Of a stretch of 64,000 nt of DNA, positions 11,961 to 23,343 are shown one piece after another. The stretch spans positions 17,807,686 to 17,871,685 of the forward strand of contig OU015527.1 in assembly GCA_907165065.1 (NCBI GenBank), in the 5' to 3' direction. Under the pieces are notes generated by a model. It ran no database searches, was not told the origin of the DNA, and worked only from the letters and a program-made list of their open reading frames with translations. Made by a program: the position numbers and the translations under genes. The stretch is from Caprimulgus europaeus. Its lineage: Eukaryota; Chordata; Aves; Caprimulgiformes; Caprimulgidae. The stretch's first letter is position 1. Each line of letters starts with the position of its first letter.

Positions 11961-12339
11961 ATATCACAATACAAAGTAAGATGCACATCAGTGCCTAAAA
12001 AAAGTTGGTTTTATGTACAGATAAAGCACTAAAAAAAATATAAAAAGAACAAAAAAAATCTCTCAGCAAAAATGAAATACTATACAAGTCAATAAAATGT
12101 GAGCTGAACTACCTCCCTGCCCTCACTGTGTAGTATATAATTTTAAGTTTCCACGAGGTACTAAATTAAAGCAAGCAAGAGACATTAAAAAAGTTTCAGG
12201 ACAATGTTTTTGCAATGAACGTGTTATTTTAAAAATCTACATCTATATACTTGGGTATTGTGACATGCAGATGGTAGCTTCCAAGGAGATTAAATATACA
12301 AGAAAGATAAAGTCTCTCGGTGGGATTTTAACAGGTGCT

Positions 12340-12660
12340 TTAAACTGAACATTGTCTTGCTTATAGAAACTGGTCCCTTTCTCCATTATAAATCACATTT
12401 GGCATAAAGACTGAGAAGGCGGCATATTGTAATGCCAGCCACTGGCAGACCTCTGTTAATAGTAACCCCAGCTGTTATGATCTCAGAAAATATTATCATG
12501 GGTAGAGAATTTGGCTATCTTTTTACTTTTATTTTCCTTTGAGGCTGCTTCGATTCAGAAAGACTGCAGTGCTGTGTCCTGCTACTTGTGTTAAGCCTCT
12601 GAAAAATAGTCTTTCTAAGCTGAGTGTAAATCTTGGTTATTATGGGACAGATAATAGGTT
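12340..12660. promoter_or_regulatory. Candidate conserved non-coding block
   Basis: A non-coding block of balanced composition with few homopolymer runs, including a CpG-bearing GGCGGCATATTG stretch near 12419 and paired GCCAGCCACTGGC sequence. The surroundings are far more A/T-run-rich. The support is weak and rests on texture only. Confidence 0.2.
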
Positions 12661-14199
12661 GCCTACTGAAAAAAAATAAGGAATACATTGCATTTTACAG
12701 GCTCACTATTTTTGTAAAGATATCATTTGTCTATTTGACATAGGATCAAAGTTGCTTCGTGGAAAATTTTAATATGATTAATCACACATGGATGGGAAAT
12801 GTTAAGTCACAATAGCCTGAGGACAGGACAAGTGCAAGTCATTTAGCACTCAGTTCACCCTTCTGAATGAAACAATGTAAATGTAAAACAAAGATGTAAA
12901 GATCTTCATTTCTATAGAAGGCAACATGAACAGTTTTGTTAGCTGTGCAAGGAAGTCTAAATAAAGACTAGTGAATGAAAACAAAGTGAAACTGAACGCA
13001 GAAGGATGTAATAAATGCATAGTCCTTACCTACAAGGCAGCAAACTACTAGTACTGATGCTGAATTTGATACCTACAGAGATCTAGGTTGCTGTCAATGA
13101 TGATAAATTTGAATGTTGATTTTAATAACCTCAGTAATAGAAAGCTGAAAAAAATTCACACTCTTTGTCTTAGATATATGTTTCTCTCATTTTTTTTTGC
13201 AGTGTAGGTTTTAGCAGAGCCATGAAGCTGTGACTTCACTTATTTTTCCCTGGCACACAATTAGTTCATATTTATGACAAAATATTATAATGACGTGTTC
13301 TTTGTTTTACTATTCAGCCCTTTTTTTCCTTATCCTTACAGACAATGATGTATAATAAGAGGCAGACAATTAAAGAATATCCAAGACAGCAACAGCAGTG
13401 CAGGGTGAATTTAAGGTTAATTGCATTTGTATGTATGATAATTATTTTATCAGTTCTGCTTGTGCTGGTCAGTCACAATTCTTCTTTGTTTAATCTTTGT
13501 CCTTTTTGTGCATAATTTTGTGCTCACTTTCCAACTGAGTTTAATTGAAGCAGAGCACTTTGGAATAACATGTATTTTTAGGGTCTTGAATATTTGAGAA
13601 TCTTGGTTTGATGTGAAGCTAACAGGCCACAATTTCCAAAATAATCTTCTGCAGAGCTGTGAAATTAGAACACTTTTTGCATTAAGAGTTTTAGTACAGC
13701 ACGCCTAAACTATTTGAACACTTCGACTAATTTCTTGGATGTTAAAATTACATTCACAGTGTAATATTTATATGTGTGTGATGGTTAAAGTGAGAACTGG
13801 CAAAGCTATTGCAGGTATGTAGAAGGAATCTTAAAACACAGTAATCAATTGCATTGCTTTCTACCATAATGGAGGTAATACTCAATTTTGATCTCAGTTA
13901 TACTGATATAAATCTGTAGCAACTTAACTGAAGTAATCTAGAATAACTACTGAAATCAATTAAAGTATTTGAGAGACATATACTTGCACCTGAAATGATA
14001 GCTCTACTCAACTTGTTCGAGTTGCCTAGCAGGACCCCCAGTGCCTAATTGGCAATGCTATTGGGCAGCCACCCAGCTTACCCTGCCTGCTAGCATGGGA
14101 ACCTTCTACCTCAGCTTTTCATTTGTCCCTGTGGCACTCTGTAAGTTTCCTTCTGGCCCATTTTTTCTGCCTGCTCAGGTACCCTTCAGTGACAGGACT

Positions 14200-14860
14200 G
14201 TCCTCCAGTGTATCAGCTGCTCACCCTGTCCCCAGATTGATGTCCTTCAAACTTGCTGAGGGTCCATTTCATCCCACTGTATGGGTTGTTGATAAAGTCA
14301 TTTAACCCTTTTCATTATGCTTTTAACCCCTAAGTGTACCACTCATAACTGCCAGCTAGTCTGGCTTCAAACTGTTGACCGCTATTTTGTGAGCCCAAAA
14401 AATTCTTTTTCTCATCTTCTGTCTCCAGTCACCTTCACATCCTTTGTGTTCACTATTTGCCTGGAAATGGAAGTGAGGCTGACCACTTGATACTTCTAGA
14501 TCCTCTTTCTTGCCTTTTTCGAAGAAGTATGAAACATTTGTCTTCTTCCATTAACTGAGGAGTTCTTCCAATCTCCATAACATTTCAAAGAGGACAATAT
14601 CACAATGGCATTGTACAGCTCTTCCAGCATCCTTATACTTGTCCCATTTGGGCTGTGAACCTGTTTAAATTCCTCAAGGAGTCCCTAATGCAACTCTCTT
14701 CCACTTCTGCCAGTACCTGTCACCCCAGTTTGCTATCATGTATTGAGACTTGGGAAGACTGGGAGCAAGCATTGTGAGTAAGACTGCAGCAAAGAAGGCA
14801 TTTTTTAAACACAAAAAGCTTTTTTCAGTATAAAGACGTGTTTCTTCTATAAACCAAGCA
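14200..14860 (-). mobile_element. Ancient, heavily diverged CR1 fragment
   Basis: The plus strand follows the order of reverse-complemented CR1 ORF2, with many substitutions. An AACTTGCTGAGGGTCC stretch (14248-14263) is the segment next to the FADD box. It is followed by a CTTCAAACTGTTGACC-like region, the block normally reading GAGGTCAGGCTGAC (near 14475), a TTTCAAAGA block (near 14583) and GCAGCAAAGAAGGCATT (near 14786). Neither end of the element is present. Divergence is much greater than in the adjacent copy, so this is an older CR1 layer. Confidence 0.65.
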
Positions 14861-14923
14861 AGGGCGTTCTTCTAGATTTATTTATATTGATTATCTAAAT
14901 TAACTAAAGTGAAAGATTCAGGA

Positions 14924-16158
14924 AATCATAGAATCATAGGATGATTAAGGTTGGAAGGCACCTTACAGATCATACAGTTCCAAATCCCCTGCCATGAGCA
15001 GGGACACCCCCCACTAGACCAGGTTGCACAAAGCCTCATCCAACCTGGCCTTCAACACTTCCAGGGAGGGGGCATCCACAGCTTCTCTGGGCAACCTGTT
15101 CCAGTGTCTCACCACCCTCCCAGTAAAGAATTTCTTCCTAACATCTAATCTAAACCTCCCCTCTTCCAGTTTAAAGCCATTTCCTCTTGTTCTGTCATTA
15201 AATGCCTTTGTAAAAAGTCCCTCCCCAGCTTTCTTGTAGCTCCTTCAGATACTGGAAGGCCACTATAGATTTCCCCAGAGCCTTCTCTTTTCCAGGCTGA
15301 ACAGCCCCAACTCTCTCAGCCTGTCCTCACAGGAGAGGTGCTCCAGCCCTCAGATCATCCCCGTGGCCTCCTCTGGATTCATTCTAACAGGTCCATGTCT
15401 CCCTTGTGTTGGGGGCTCCAGAACTGGACACAGGACTCCAGGTGGGGCCTTACAAGAGTAGAGTACAGGGGAAGAATCACCTCCCTCGACCTGCTGGCCA
15501 CGCTTCTCTTGATGTAGCCCAGGATACAGTTGGCCTTCTGGGCTGCAAACGCACATTGCTGGTTGAGCTTCTTGTCCACCACCACCACTCCCAAGTCCTT
15601 CTCTTCAGAGCTGGTCTCAAGCCGCTCATCACCCAGCCTGTATTTGTGCTTAGGATTGTCCCAATCCAAGTGCAGGACCTTGCATTTGGCCTTGTTGAAC
15701 TTCATGAGGTTAGCACAGCCCCACCTCTCAAGCCTGTCAAGGTCCCTCTGGATGGCATCCCATCCCCCCAGCATGTCAACCACACCACTCAGCTTGGCAT
15801 TGTCAGCAAACTCAATCCCACTGTCCATGTTTCTGACATAGAAGTTGAACAGCACCTGCCCCAAAACTGACTCCTGAGCGACAGCACTTGTCACCAGTCT
15901 CCACTCAGACACTGAGCTGTTGACCACAACTCTTTGAGTACGACCATCCAGTCATTTCCTTATCCACTGAGTGGTCCATCCATCAAACCCACATGTTTCC
16001 AACTTGGAGACAAGGATGTCATGCAGGATGGTGTCAAACGCTTTGCACAAGTCCAGGTAAATGACATCAGTTGCTTTAGCCTTACCCACCAGCATTGTAA
16101 CCCTGTCATAAAAGGCCACCAGATTGTTCAGGCATGATTGGCCCTTGGTTAAGCTTTA
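14924..16158 (-). mobile_element. CR1 LINE copy, 5'-truncated (subfamily B)
   Basis: The 3' terminal repeat is at 14924-14944 on the plus strand (ATCATAGAATCATAGGATG), followed by the GGTTGGAAGGCACC leader common to CR1 3' UTRs. The copy covers the ORF2 C-terminus through the RT palm and stops in the sequence for the RT fingers (..CCCTTGGTTAAGC). It lies about 60 bp from the older fragment in the same orientation. It shares diagnostic codons with the copy at 41280-43550 ([20 protein letters not shown], PQHKxDM). Confidence 0.95.
15014..16150 (-). pseudogene. CR1 ORF2 remnant (reverse transcriptase), inactive
   Basis: The longest surviving frame is 15379-15927 on the minus strand (about 182 codons). 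It contains a degraded GVPQGSVLGPVLF motif (AVAQESVLGQVLF), the catalytic box changed to FADN (15799-15810), and the well-kept C-terminal region [18 protein letters not shown]. About a dozen bases usually found just after the catalytic box are missing. The C-terminus ends ..LV-stop at 15014 in a different frame. The loss of the second catalytic aspartate, the small deletion and the frame changes make it dead. Confidence 0.92.
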
Positions 16159-19100
16159 AGTCCATTATAGTTCATTAAACAAGCATATTTAAATGAAGAT
16201 ATTAGCAAACATCTTTTCTGTGGGAATTGGGTCCTGTTATGGCAAGATACTTAAGGGAGAAGCACAACTTTATAGGACTACTCATGTATTAGCTCTACTC
16301 ATGTGTTAAAATATGCACATGCGGCTGAGCCGAAGAGACCCACACAGCTGAATTTGTTTCAAATCTATGGTAATTAACAAGAAGATAAATTACACAGACC
16401 AGTTGTTCTCATCTAAACTGCAAGTGTGGTGCTCCTTTGATCATTATTTATTTCATTATTTGCACAGACAGTAAAGCACAAATGTGCTCAGCACTACACT
16501 TGAGCACCCACCATGCCACTACACTTCTTCCAGACATTTCTTTCTCTCTCTATTGGACAGAGCTAACCAGATGTTATGCCTGAGAAACCTACCAACCTAG
16601 GGCAGTGTGCCAGACAGAAGTGGCCACAATTGTCTTGCTCATGTATACTATGCAAGAACTACAGGAAACTAGACCCTTAACAGGATTACCTCCAGATGCA
16701 CAGCTCAGTCAAGAACTATTCAGCTCTGGTTATGATTAAATCCTTTAGGGAATAAGTTTATGAAACAGTAATCCACATACTTCTACTGATGGTCTCTGTT
16801 GCCTCAGTATTTTCAATCATGCAGCATTTATCTTGTTAAAACAAATAATAATTAACCCCCCCCACTCCTCTTTTGCTTCTATATTTATTTTCTGTTTTGT
16901 TATTGTCTCACAAATATTTAAAATCAAGGGTGTAAGTTAGAGATTCCTCAATCTGAACATGGCAGACCTTTATATTTTTTCCCTTAAAGGAAGTCTTTTC
17001 AGTCATGCTATGTGACCAAGAAACGGTACCGTTGGGTGTCAAATAACATATTTGAAGATGATGGAGAGATAACAACAATCTCTTACTTAAGACAGATAGA
17101 TAAAACTTGTTTTCTGTAGTCAGGTAGCTGAAAAACAACAATATTAGTGAATAAAAACAGAATCGCACAGTTCAAGGGGTTTCCCTGGATACTAGTGAAG
17201 CAAATAACTAAGGACAGCCTCATGTGGTGGAGCTGCATCTGTCTACTGGTCTTGGAGACAAGAGGAAAGATGAGGAAATTTTAAGCAGTGACAGAGACAT
17301 GCCACTGAAAGTGAAAGTCCAGGAGATACCTTTTGGACAGGATGTTGTATGAATGAGACTGCATCCTGTTATTAGATTCCTTACAGGCTAAAGAAAGCAA
17401 GTCCAGACACTGTCCACAAATAGAAAAGATTATAACAGAGATATCTAACTCCTTTGTCAAGTTCTCCTCTTATAGAAACAGCATTCCAAGTGCAGACTTT
17501 GCAAAATGGTACAAAGATAATAAATGAAAAACCCCTCTGGTGACTCTTTTCCTGTTTTCTTTCACTTGTGGAGTAGAACAGAGCTTTCTTTTGCTGGCTG
17601 TGAACACATTTAAACATTGCAGCACAGATTAACCTTTATGGATTTGTGTATGCATGAGAGAAAGACTGTTTTTACATATGTATTATGTGGGGAATAATTA
17701 ATAACAAATATTACTTGATATAATGATTTACTATTATTTATGCTTCTATTTTTCAGGAAGTTCTTAAACTGCAAATTGTTGGAGGATGGGAAAGTAATCC
17801 AGGAATGCATTGTATGCTCTTTCTGTACTCTTTACACATTTCCTGTTGAAGGCACTATACTGGTGGAGACAACTACCACAGGGCAGTTCACACACATTGT
17901 CTTATGTGCATGCTCCTCTGGAAAGACACAACTGTTGTTTTTTCTTGTTTTCCTTAGATGATTTAGAACCAACATATTTAACCATTTTGGGGGTGAAAAC
18001 AAGCAACCCTGCTTGTGACCACCCAAGCACACTAACTAAATTCAAGGGTTTTGTAACAGTTATATACAGGGTTTGTGTTGTATGCTTTCTTAGGCATAGC
18101 TAATATACCTTCCTACAGTAGCGATCTCCACCCTAATCACTTTTTTTTTTTTAAATGTGAATTATTCCTTTTGTACTTCCTGGAAAGGTTCAGTGTGGAG
18201 ACTGTTACCAGAGAGGGCTGCTAAGTATTTCATTTATAGAAGCTTCTGAGTTACTCTGTGGCTCAAACACAAAATCTCTGTGGGATTGTGAAGGAATACT
18301 TCAAAGGCTATTTTCTGCAGATCCAGAATGAGCAGATTGCTCTCTTAATCAGATATGGACCTTTTGACAGCCTCCATAGGCGTTTCTAGCTCTTATAAAA
18401 GGGGCAAAAAAGGGACACTCGGGAGCACCTTCTATTTGGATTTATTTTTCCGAAACACAGAGCACATATGCTCAGTAGAAAACATTAATGTGATTGTAAA
18501 ATGTTAACTGGCATAACATTGACTACAAATTACTGCTTAATGTTGTGCACATCAGATCACATTCAGCATCATGTCAAATGACTATCTGAACTCATGGCTA
18601 GTGCTTATTTGGTTTATATATGTGAAACTTTATTCATGTTTTTTTCCCCTGCACTGTAAGTTTTATAAAAGTATCTAGTCTATTAAGTGGAGATGAGAGT
18701 TACTGTGTGATCCTTGTCTTGTGCACTTCCACTTTTTATGTCATAGACTTCTTCAATAAAGTACCTGAAGATCATAAGGAATTTAAAATTTTCATAGTAA
18801 AGACAATACTCTGTTTTGTACCAAAACAAATTATTCTTTTAAGGCATTTAACATTTGTAAACAAAAATAAAGCAGCCTAGGTGGAAAACTACATTAATCC
18901 TAGAAGTAGTTCAGATTAGGTTTTACACAGTGTATCTTTTTTTTTTTTTACTGTCATGCTGCAGAAAATGAATGAAAATAATTAAAACTACTATTAATTT
19001 AAAAGAAAAAAAAAAAAGGAATAGGAACCAGCTTGATCTAATTCAACATCTCAGTAAGTTGAACTGTTACAACCACTGAGTTCATTAGGAGAGATTAAAG

Positions 19101-19689
19101 ACTGAACACAAAGACAAGGGTAGAGATGTGATTTTTATATATTTGATCACATCACAGATTTTAACAAGTTCATGACTTTGTCATAGAACCCTGTGTTTTC
19201 CACCCTATTGCTTTCTTTCCAGAAGATAATATAAACCTTTTTGGAACCATTCCCATTTCCTGGGTTATAACATCATTTTGTATGAGTTAATTTGGTATGT
19301 TGTGCTGAAATATGGTAATTCTGGAATGGTACATGAAGATATGTTAGAGATGACATGATTCCTTCTTCCTATGGAAGTCCAGCTTTAAAAAATACTTTCC
19401 TACCTTCTGCTGAGCTTTATTTCTCGTATCAGGAATTGAAATCTTAGAGTTTGGCCAACACTATTCATCATGTGTTATAGATAAAAATAAATCTATATGC
19501 ATTTCTTCTTGTAATACTCATTTCCACTAAAAAACCCCTTCAAAACTGGTAATGAACAGGTCATGTTCTAAGAGGGGTTTTTCAGAAAATAGGTTGTGAT
19601 TGTAAAGACACTGACTTACTTAAACTCTAAAGATGAAAGAACTAAATGACTGTGCAAGATTTTGTTCAATTCCACGTTATAGGATGTCC

Positions 19690-20040
19690 ATCACTGTTAC
19701 AAAACTGCACAAGAATATAGCTTGTCACAAACTAGTGTTCCTAATCAATACAATCTTGAGGTAACACTAAAAAGAAAAGACCAAATTATTACTGACACAG
19801 AAGCAGAGCTCCTGTTGATATTAAAGGGACTTTTGCATGCATATTTGAACGTCACTTTTTGTCAACAGAGTCACAGCCCTGTAAACCCTACTGGTGATGT
19901 TTAAGAAGGCACCCACCAAATCCTTTAGTCATTAATGCAATTACACTTGTAAGACTGATTGGCACTTCAGTTAACAACAATGGTGAAAGGGCCTTTGCCA
20001 TCAAATGAACTGAAAATCAGTGTCTTGCAAGGATTAAGTT
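19690..20040. promoter_or_regulatory. Candidate conserved non-coding block with SOX/homeodomain sites
   Basis: The block contains CATTAATGCAATTAC (19929-19943) and ACAACAATGG (about 19974-19983, a SOX-type core), plus CCTTTGCCATCAAATG. Composition is even and homopolymer-poor compared with its flanks. There is no convincing coding frame. The call is an inference. Confidence 0.3.
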
Positions 20041-21959
20041 CTATATCCCCCCTTTTACCCCATGCCAATATTAAATCTCGGGGTTTTTTTCTGAAACTAA
20101 AGTATGACATGTAGTTACGGGCTGAGTGAGATCAAATAGATCCTGTGGCTGTGTTTAGGATTCCTGGTCTCAGAATGATGAAGTGAAACCAGAATATTGG
20201 TTCTTATGTTTTAAAAAGTATAATTTTAAGGTTCCTCTCTACAAAAAAAGTGTCAACAAGAAAATAGAGTGAGCACCAGTTGCCTATGGCACACACATCT
20301 GATTGCCTATACATTTCATTTAGTGTTCATGAGGATGCTCTAAAATATGTATGCTGCTGTTGCACAGCTCCTGAAGCCTAGTTCTCAGAAGGTTAACAGA
20401 TTTTTCTAATGCAACAGTGACATTAATAAAGATTCTGTTTCAAAGCCTAACTTCTTTCAGTCACAATTCCTGTAGTTACTCCCTGCTGGCCTCAGACTTC
20501 TTTTATGTTTCCAAGCACACTGTACAGCATCCCTTTCATTAACCTTGTCCATATAGCTAATGCTGCCAACAATTTTATAGCTAGGTGGCAAGTGTAGTGC
20601 TTAACTGAGCTTTGTATTAAAAGTTACTTTTGCCAAGAGTAAGAAAAAGGTTGGTTATATTCCACCAATTCTCCTAACTCCCTCAAACAATTAATCCTGA
20701 AGGCTTCCTGACTTATTTACATCAGATGCATTTCCCATCACAGACATCATATTGTTTCTCCTCTTGTGTTATCAGAGACACCAGTGTGCTCTCCTATACC
20801 AGAACACCATACCTCCAGCAGATATGTCAGGAAGCTGGTGAGGGCAGGGTCTGTGTTTCTCTGCTCACCCCTGCAGATTTACTAGGATGAGCAATAAATT
20901 GCAGTTCACTGTCAAAGACCATATAAATCTAGCTGTGACACAATGCTTTTGGAAGCAGATAACCTTTCATGCTCTTCGTTTTGAAAAGAAAGACAAGAAG
21001 AATACAGATGTCAATAGTGATAAAGCCAGAAATAGGCAGTATGAAAACCACAGCCTTCTACAAATGTAGAGACTGTGAACAATTTATGTGATTTGGCATC
21101 ATAAAACGGTGGGATTGGTAGAAAAGTTTGTTTATACAATTTTACTTCTTAAGAGGGCCTTTGCTATTGACATTAGAGAGAACTCAATGCCTTGTTACCT
21201 TCCACATCCACCCGGGACATTGTAGAAAGTCTGTGTGGCTGAACTGTCCCAGTAATCTTAGAAACAAGCTCTGAATATGAGTTTTAAATGAGGTGTGGGG
21301 GAAGTAATCTCATTTGAAACTTTGTAGTTGTCTACATCTGAAGTAGCTAGTCATATTCCATATGTAATCAGTCGAGGGACAGAGGCATTTCCAAGGCTTC
21401 CTTACTCTCACCTGAGTGGAGATATTTCAAATACTTGAAATGAATATCTACAAGGGTCTGTTTCTCTCCAGTGCTTGTAAGAGGGGTCTAGACAACAGAT
21501 TTGGATATGGCTGCAATGTAGAAGTTTAAATTTAGAGAAGATGAGTACCACTCCCTGGGACAGTTACTAAAAGGTACCAGGCAAGACAAATCAGAGCATC
21601 TGAGGTGTCCACATGGGCATCATCCTGCAGTCAAGGAAGAATTTGTTTGATTAACATAGAAGATGGGAGGCAACCTGGGTTAAGCACTACATGCAAGAGG
21701 AGAGACCCATACCTGAGAGGCCTTCTTCAAATATTATTTTTCTTCACCCCAAAACTTATACATTGTTTTTATACTATGACTACCAAGGATCAAGATCCTA
21801 CCTACTAAGACCCCAACAAATTTTCAGAAAATTATGTATTGTACTCTTCCCTCTTACGACTTTTTTTTATAAATATAAGCACTAATCTGCCCATGGAACT
21901 GTGGTCATAGACCTTCACATTTATTAAAGAGCTCTTTGTTTATAAAACAAGAAAAGGGT

Positions 21960-22160
21960 TATTTACCTTTTGCATATTGCTACAACAGATGTGAAAAAAT
22001 ATTAACATCAATGGGCCAAATTAATTGCTACTGTGATGCACTGAAGTTCATATTACCACCAGGATTAATGTAACTCAATGTAATTACAACTGAGAGAATT
22101 TGCTGCTGGGATTTATCTTCAGTTTGCATAGAGGCACAGTAACAGTTCTCTTTGTTACTG
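21960..22160. promoter_or_regulatory. Candidate conserved non-coding block
   Basis: Repeated homeodomain-type cores occur (CCAAATTAATTGC, GGATTAATGTAAC, AATGTAATTACAAC) together with TTTGCATA octamer-like sites. The block lies about 500 bp before the duplicated segment at 22629 and has a similar texture, so both could belong to one regulatory cluster. This is inferred from motifs. Confidence 0.27.
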
Positions 22161-22628
22161 GAAAGCAATTGCTATTTTAAAAAAGAAAACAAGCTTACAT
22201 GGAAAATCAGAAGTCGTCTTTCCTTGCCAAAGAAAATAATAAAGCCTGAGACTTCACTGAATATCAGTGAAATGATTTGTAAGTTGCCCCATGCCAAAAA
22301 TGAACACTGCAGTTAAAAAAACCAGGACTGAACAGCAGAGCAGAATACTAAATAATAATACTTAAAAAATCAATACTAATATTGAAAAAGCAGCTGATTG
22401 CAGTAAAGGTAATAAGAGACTGGAACTTCCATATTAGGAAGATGTATTCAATTTATATAGAAGAAAAAACAAATGAGTTGAAATAACAAGCATTTTATTT
22501 TGTTACTGGGTTTTGTTATCATTTTCAAAATCTAAGTTGCTATAGAATCAAGATTTTATTGAAAGTTAATTAAACAACACCGTCTTCCTAAGTAAATATT
22601 TTAACTCCTAGCAGAAGATTTAATGAAG

Positions 22629-22826
22629 GCTAGTGGGATTAACTTAAGAAAATATCCACGATTGGAGTGATTATTACAATTAGACCCATTCATGTCAGAG
22701 TTCTATGTTTCTATTAGATACTTTTACCAAAGCTATTGGGATTAATGCAAAAGAAATGCCCAAATTTGAGGTCATTATTGCAATTAGACTTGTACATGTT
22801 GACATTTCCTGGCTTTATTAGAGAAT
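22629..22826. repeat. Diverged tandem duplication, unit about 103-104 bp
   Basis: Copy 1 (22629-22722) and copy 2 (22732-22826) align along their length with one 1-base indel. Shared anchors in the same order and spacing are GCTA.TGGGATTAA, TTATT.CAATTAGAC (CAATTAGAC at 22677 and 22781), CATGT, and TATTAGA. Between anchors the copies differ at many positions, so the duplication is old. The best-kept parts are homeodomain-type ATTA/CAATTAGA cores. No coding frame runs through it and no known transposon was recognised. Confidence 0.8.
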
Positions 22827-23313
22827 GATTATTGTTTTTATGTTGGAGCAAGGAGTTTATTGTCTGCTCTAGGCCACATGTCATCAAATCAGAATCTAAC
22901 TGTAATACAATAGCATTCCCCTAGTTGTTGCAATCAGTTATGCTAAAGCATCTTTTATCATCCTAAAACATGGAAAGGTTTGTTTCCAGTTGTACCAAGC
23001 TACAGCTTCCCATCTTGCCAAAAATATGTTAACAAGCATTGTCAGTCAGGCATGTCCAGTGTAAATGAAGCACTGTAATACAAAATCCAGAGCAAACATA
23101 TGCAGTTACATTTGGATTAATTAGTCCAGCCTTCTATAGAGAGAGAGATAAAGGAAGAGGTGAGGGGGGGAAAATACATTGTTATCCTACAGATTGTGTG
23201 GGCTTCATTACTAGATTACATATACCCAGACACGGGAAGGGAAAGAGGTCAATTGAATATCCTGGAGTAGCTCAAACTATTTCACAGTATAATAATCTCT
23301 AGCATACTACAGG

Positions 23314-23343
23314 AAAAAAAAAAAAAAAAGAAAAAAAAAAAAA
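23314..23343. repeat. Poly-A tract (A16 G A13)
   Basis: A 30-base run of A with one G. No retrotransposed body is visible next to it, so I do not call it a processed-pseudogene tail. Confidence 0.9.

Larger units (their letters stand above)
3707..14199. other. Unique DNA, no gene; several constrained-looking blocks
   Basis: No protein gene was recognised in this roughly 10.5-kb stretch. It holds a short local duplication with a hairpin (4223-4289), a T17/C6 tract (5631-5653), a candidate G-quadruplex strand (7168-7201), two abutting hairpins (7832-7875), an A/C-only run (8418-8487) and blocks proposed as regulatory (6640-6900, 9340-9990, 10330-10450, 11220-11560, 11790-11960, 12340-12660), most of which are entered separately. 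The rest is featureless AT-rich DNA. Confidence 0.5.

Noticed and set aside
15406..15870. 154-codon plus-strand open frame (and a similar 183-codon frame at 41763-42314)
   Set aside because: Both are the antisense strand of CR1 ORF2. The real coding direction is minus and the frames recur wherever this CR1 subfamily is present.
17740..18103. Overlapping open frames after TTCTATTTTTCAG
   Set aside because: Acceptor-like start, but the frames resemble no protein, shift relative to each other and show no CpG or codon signal.
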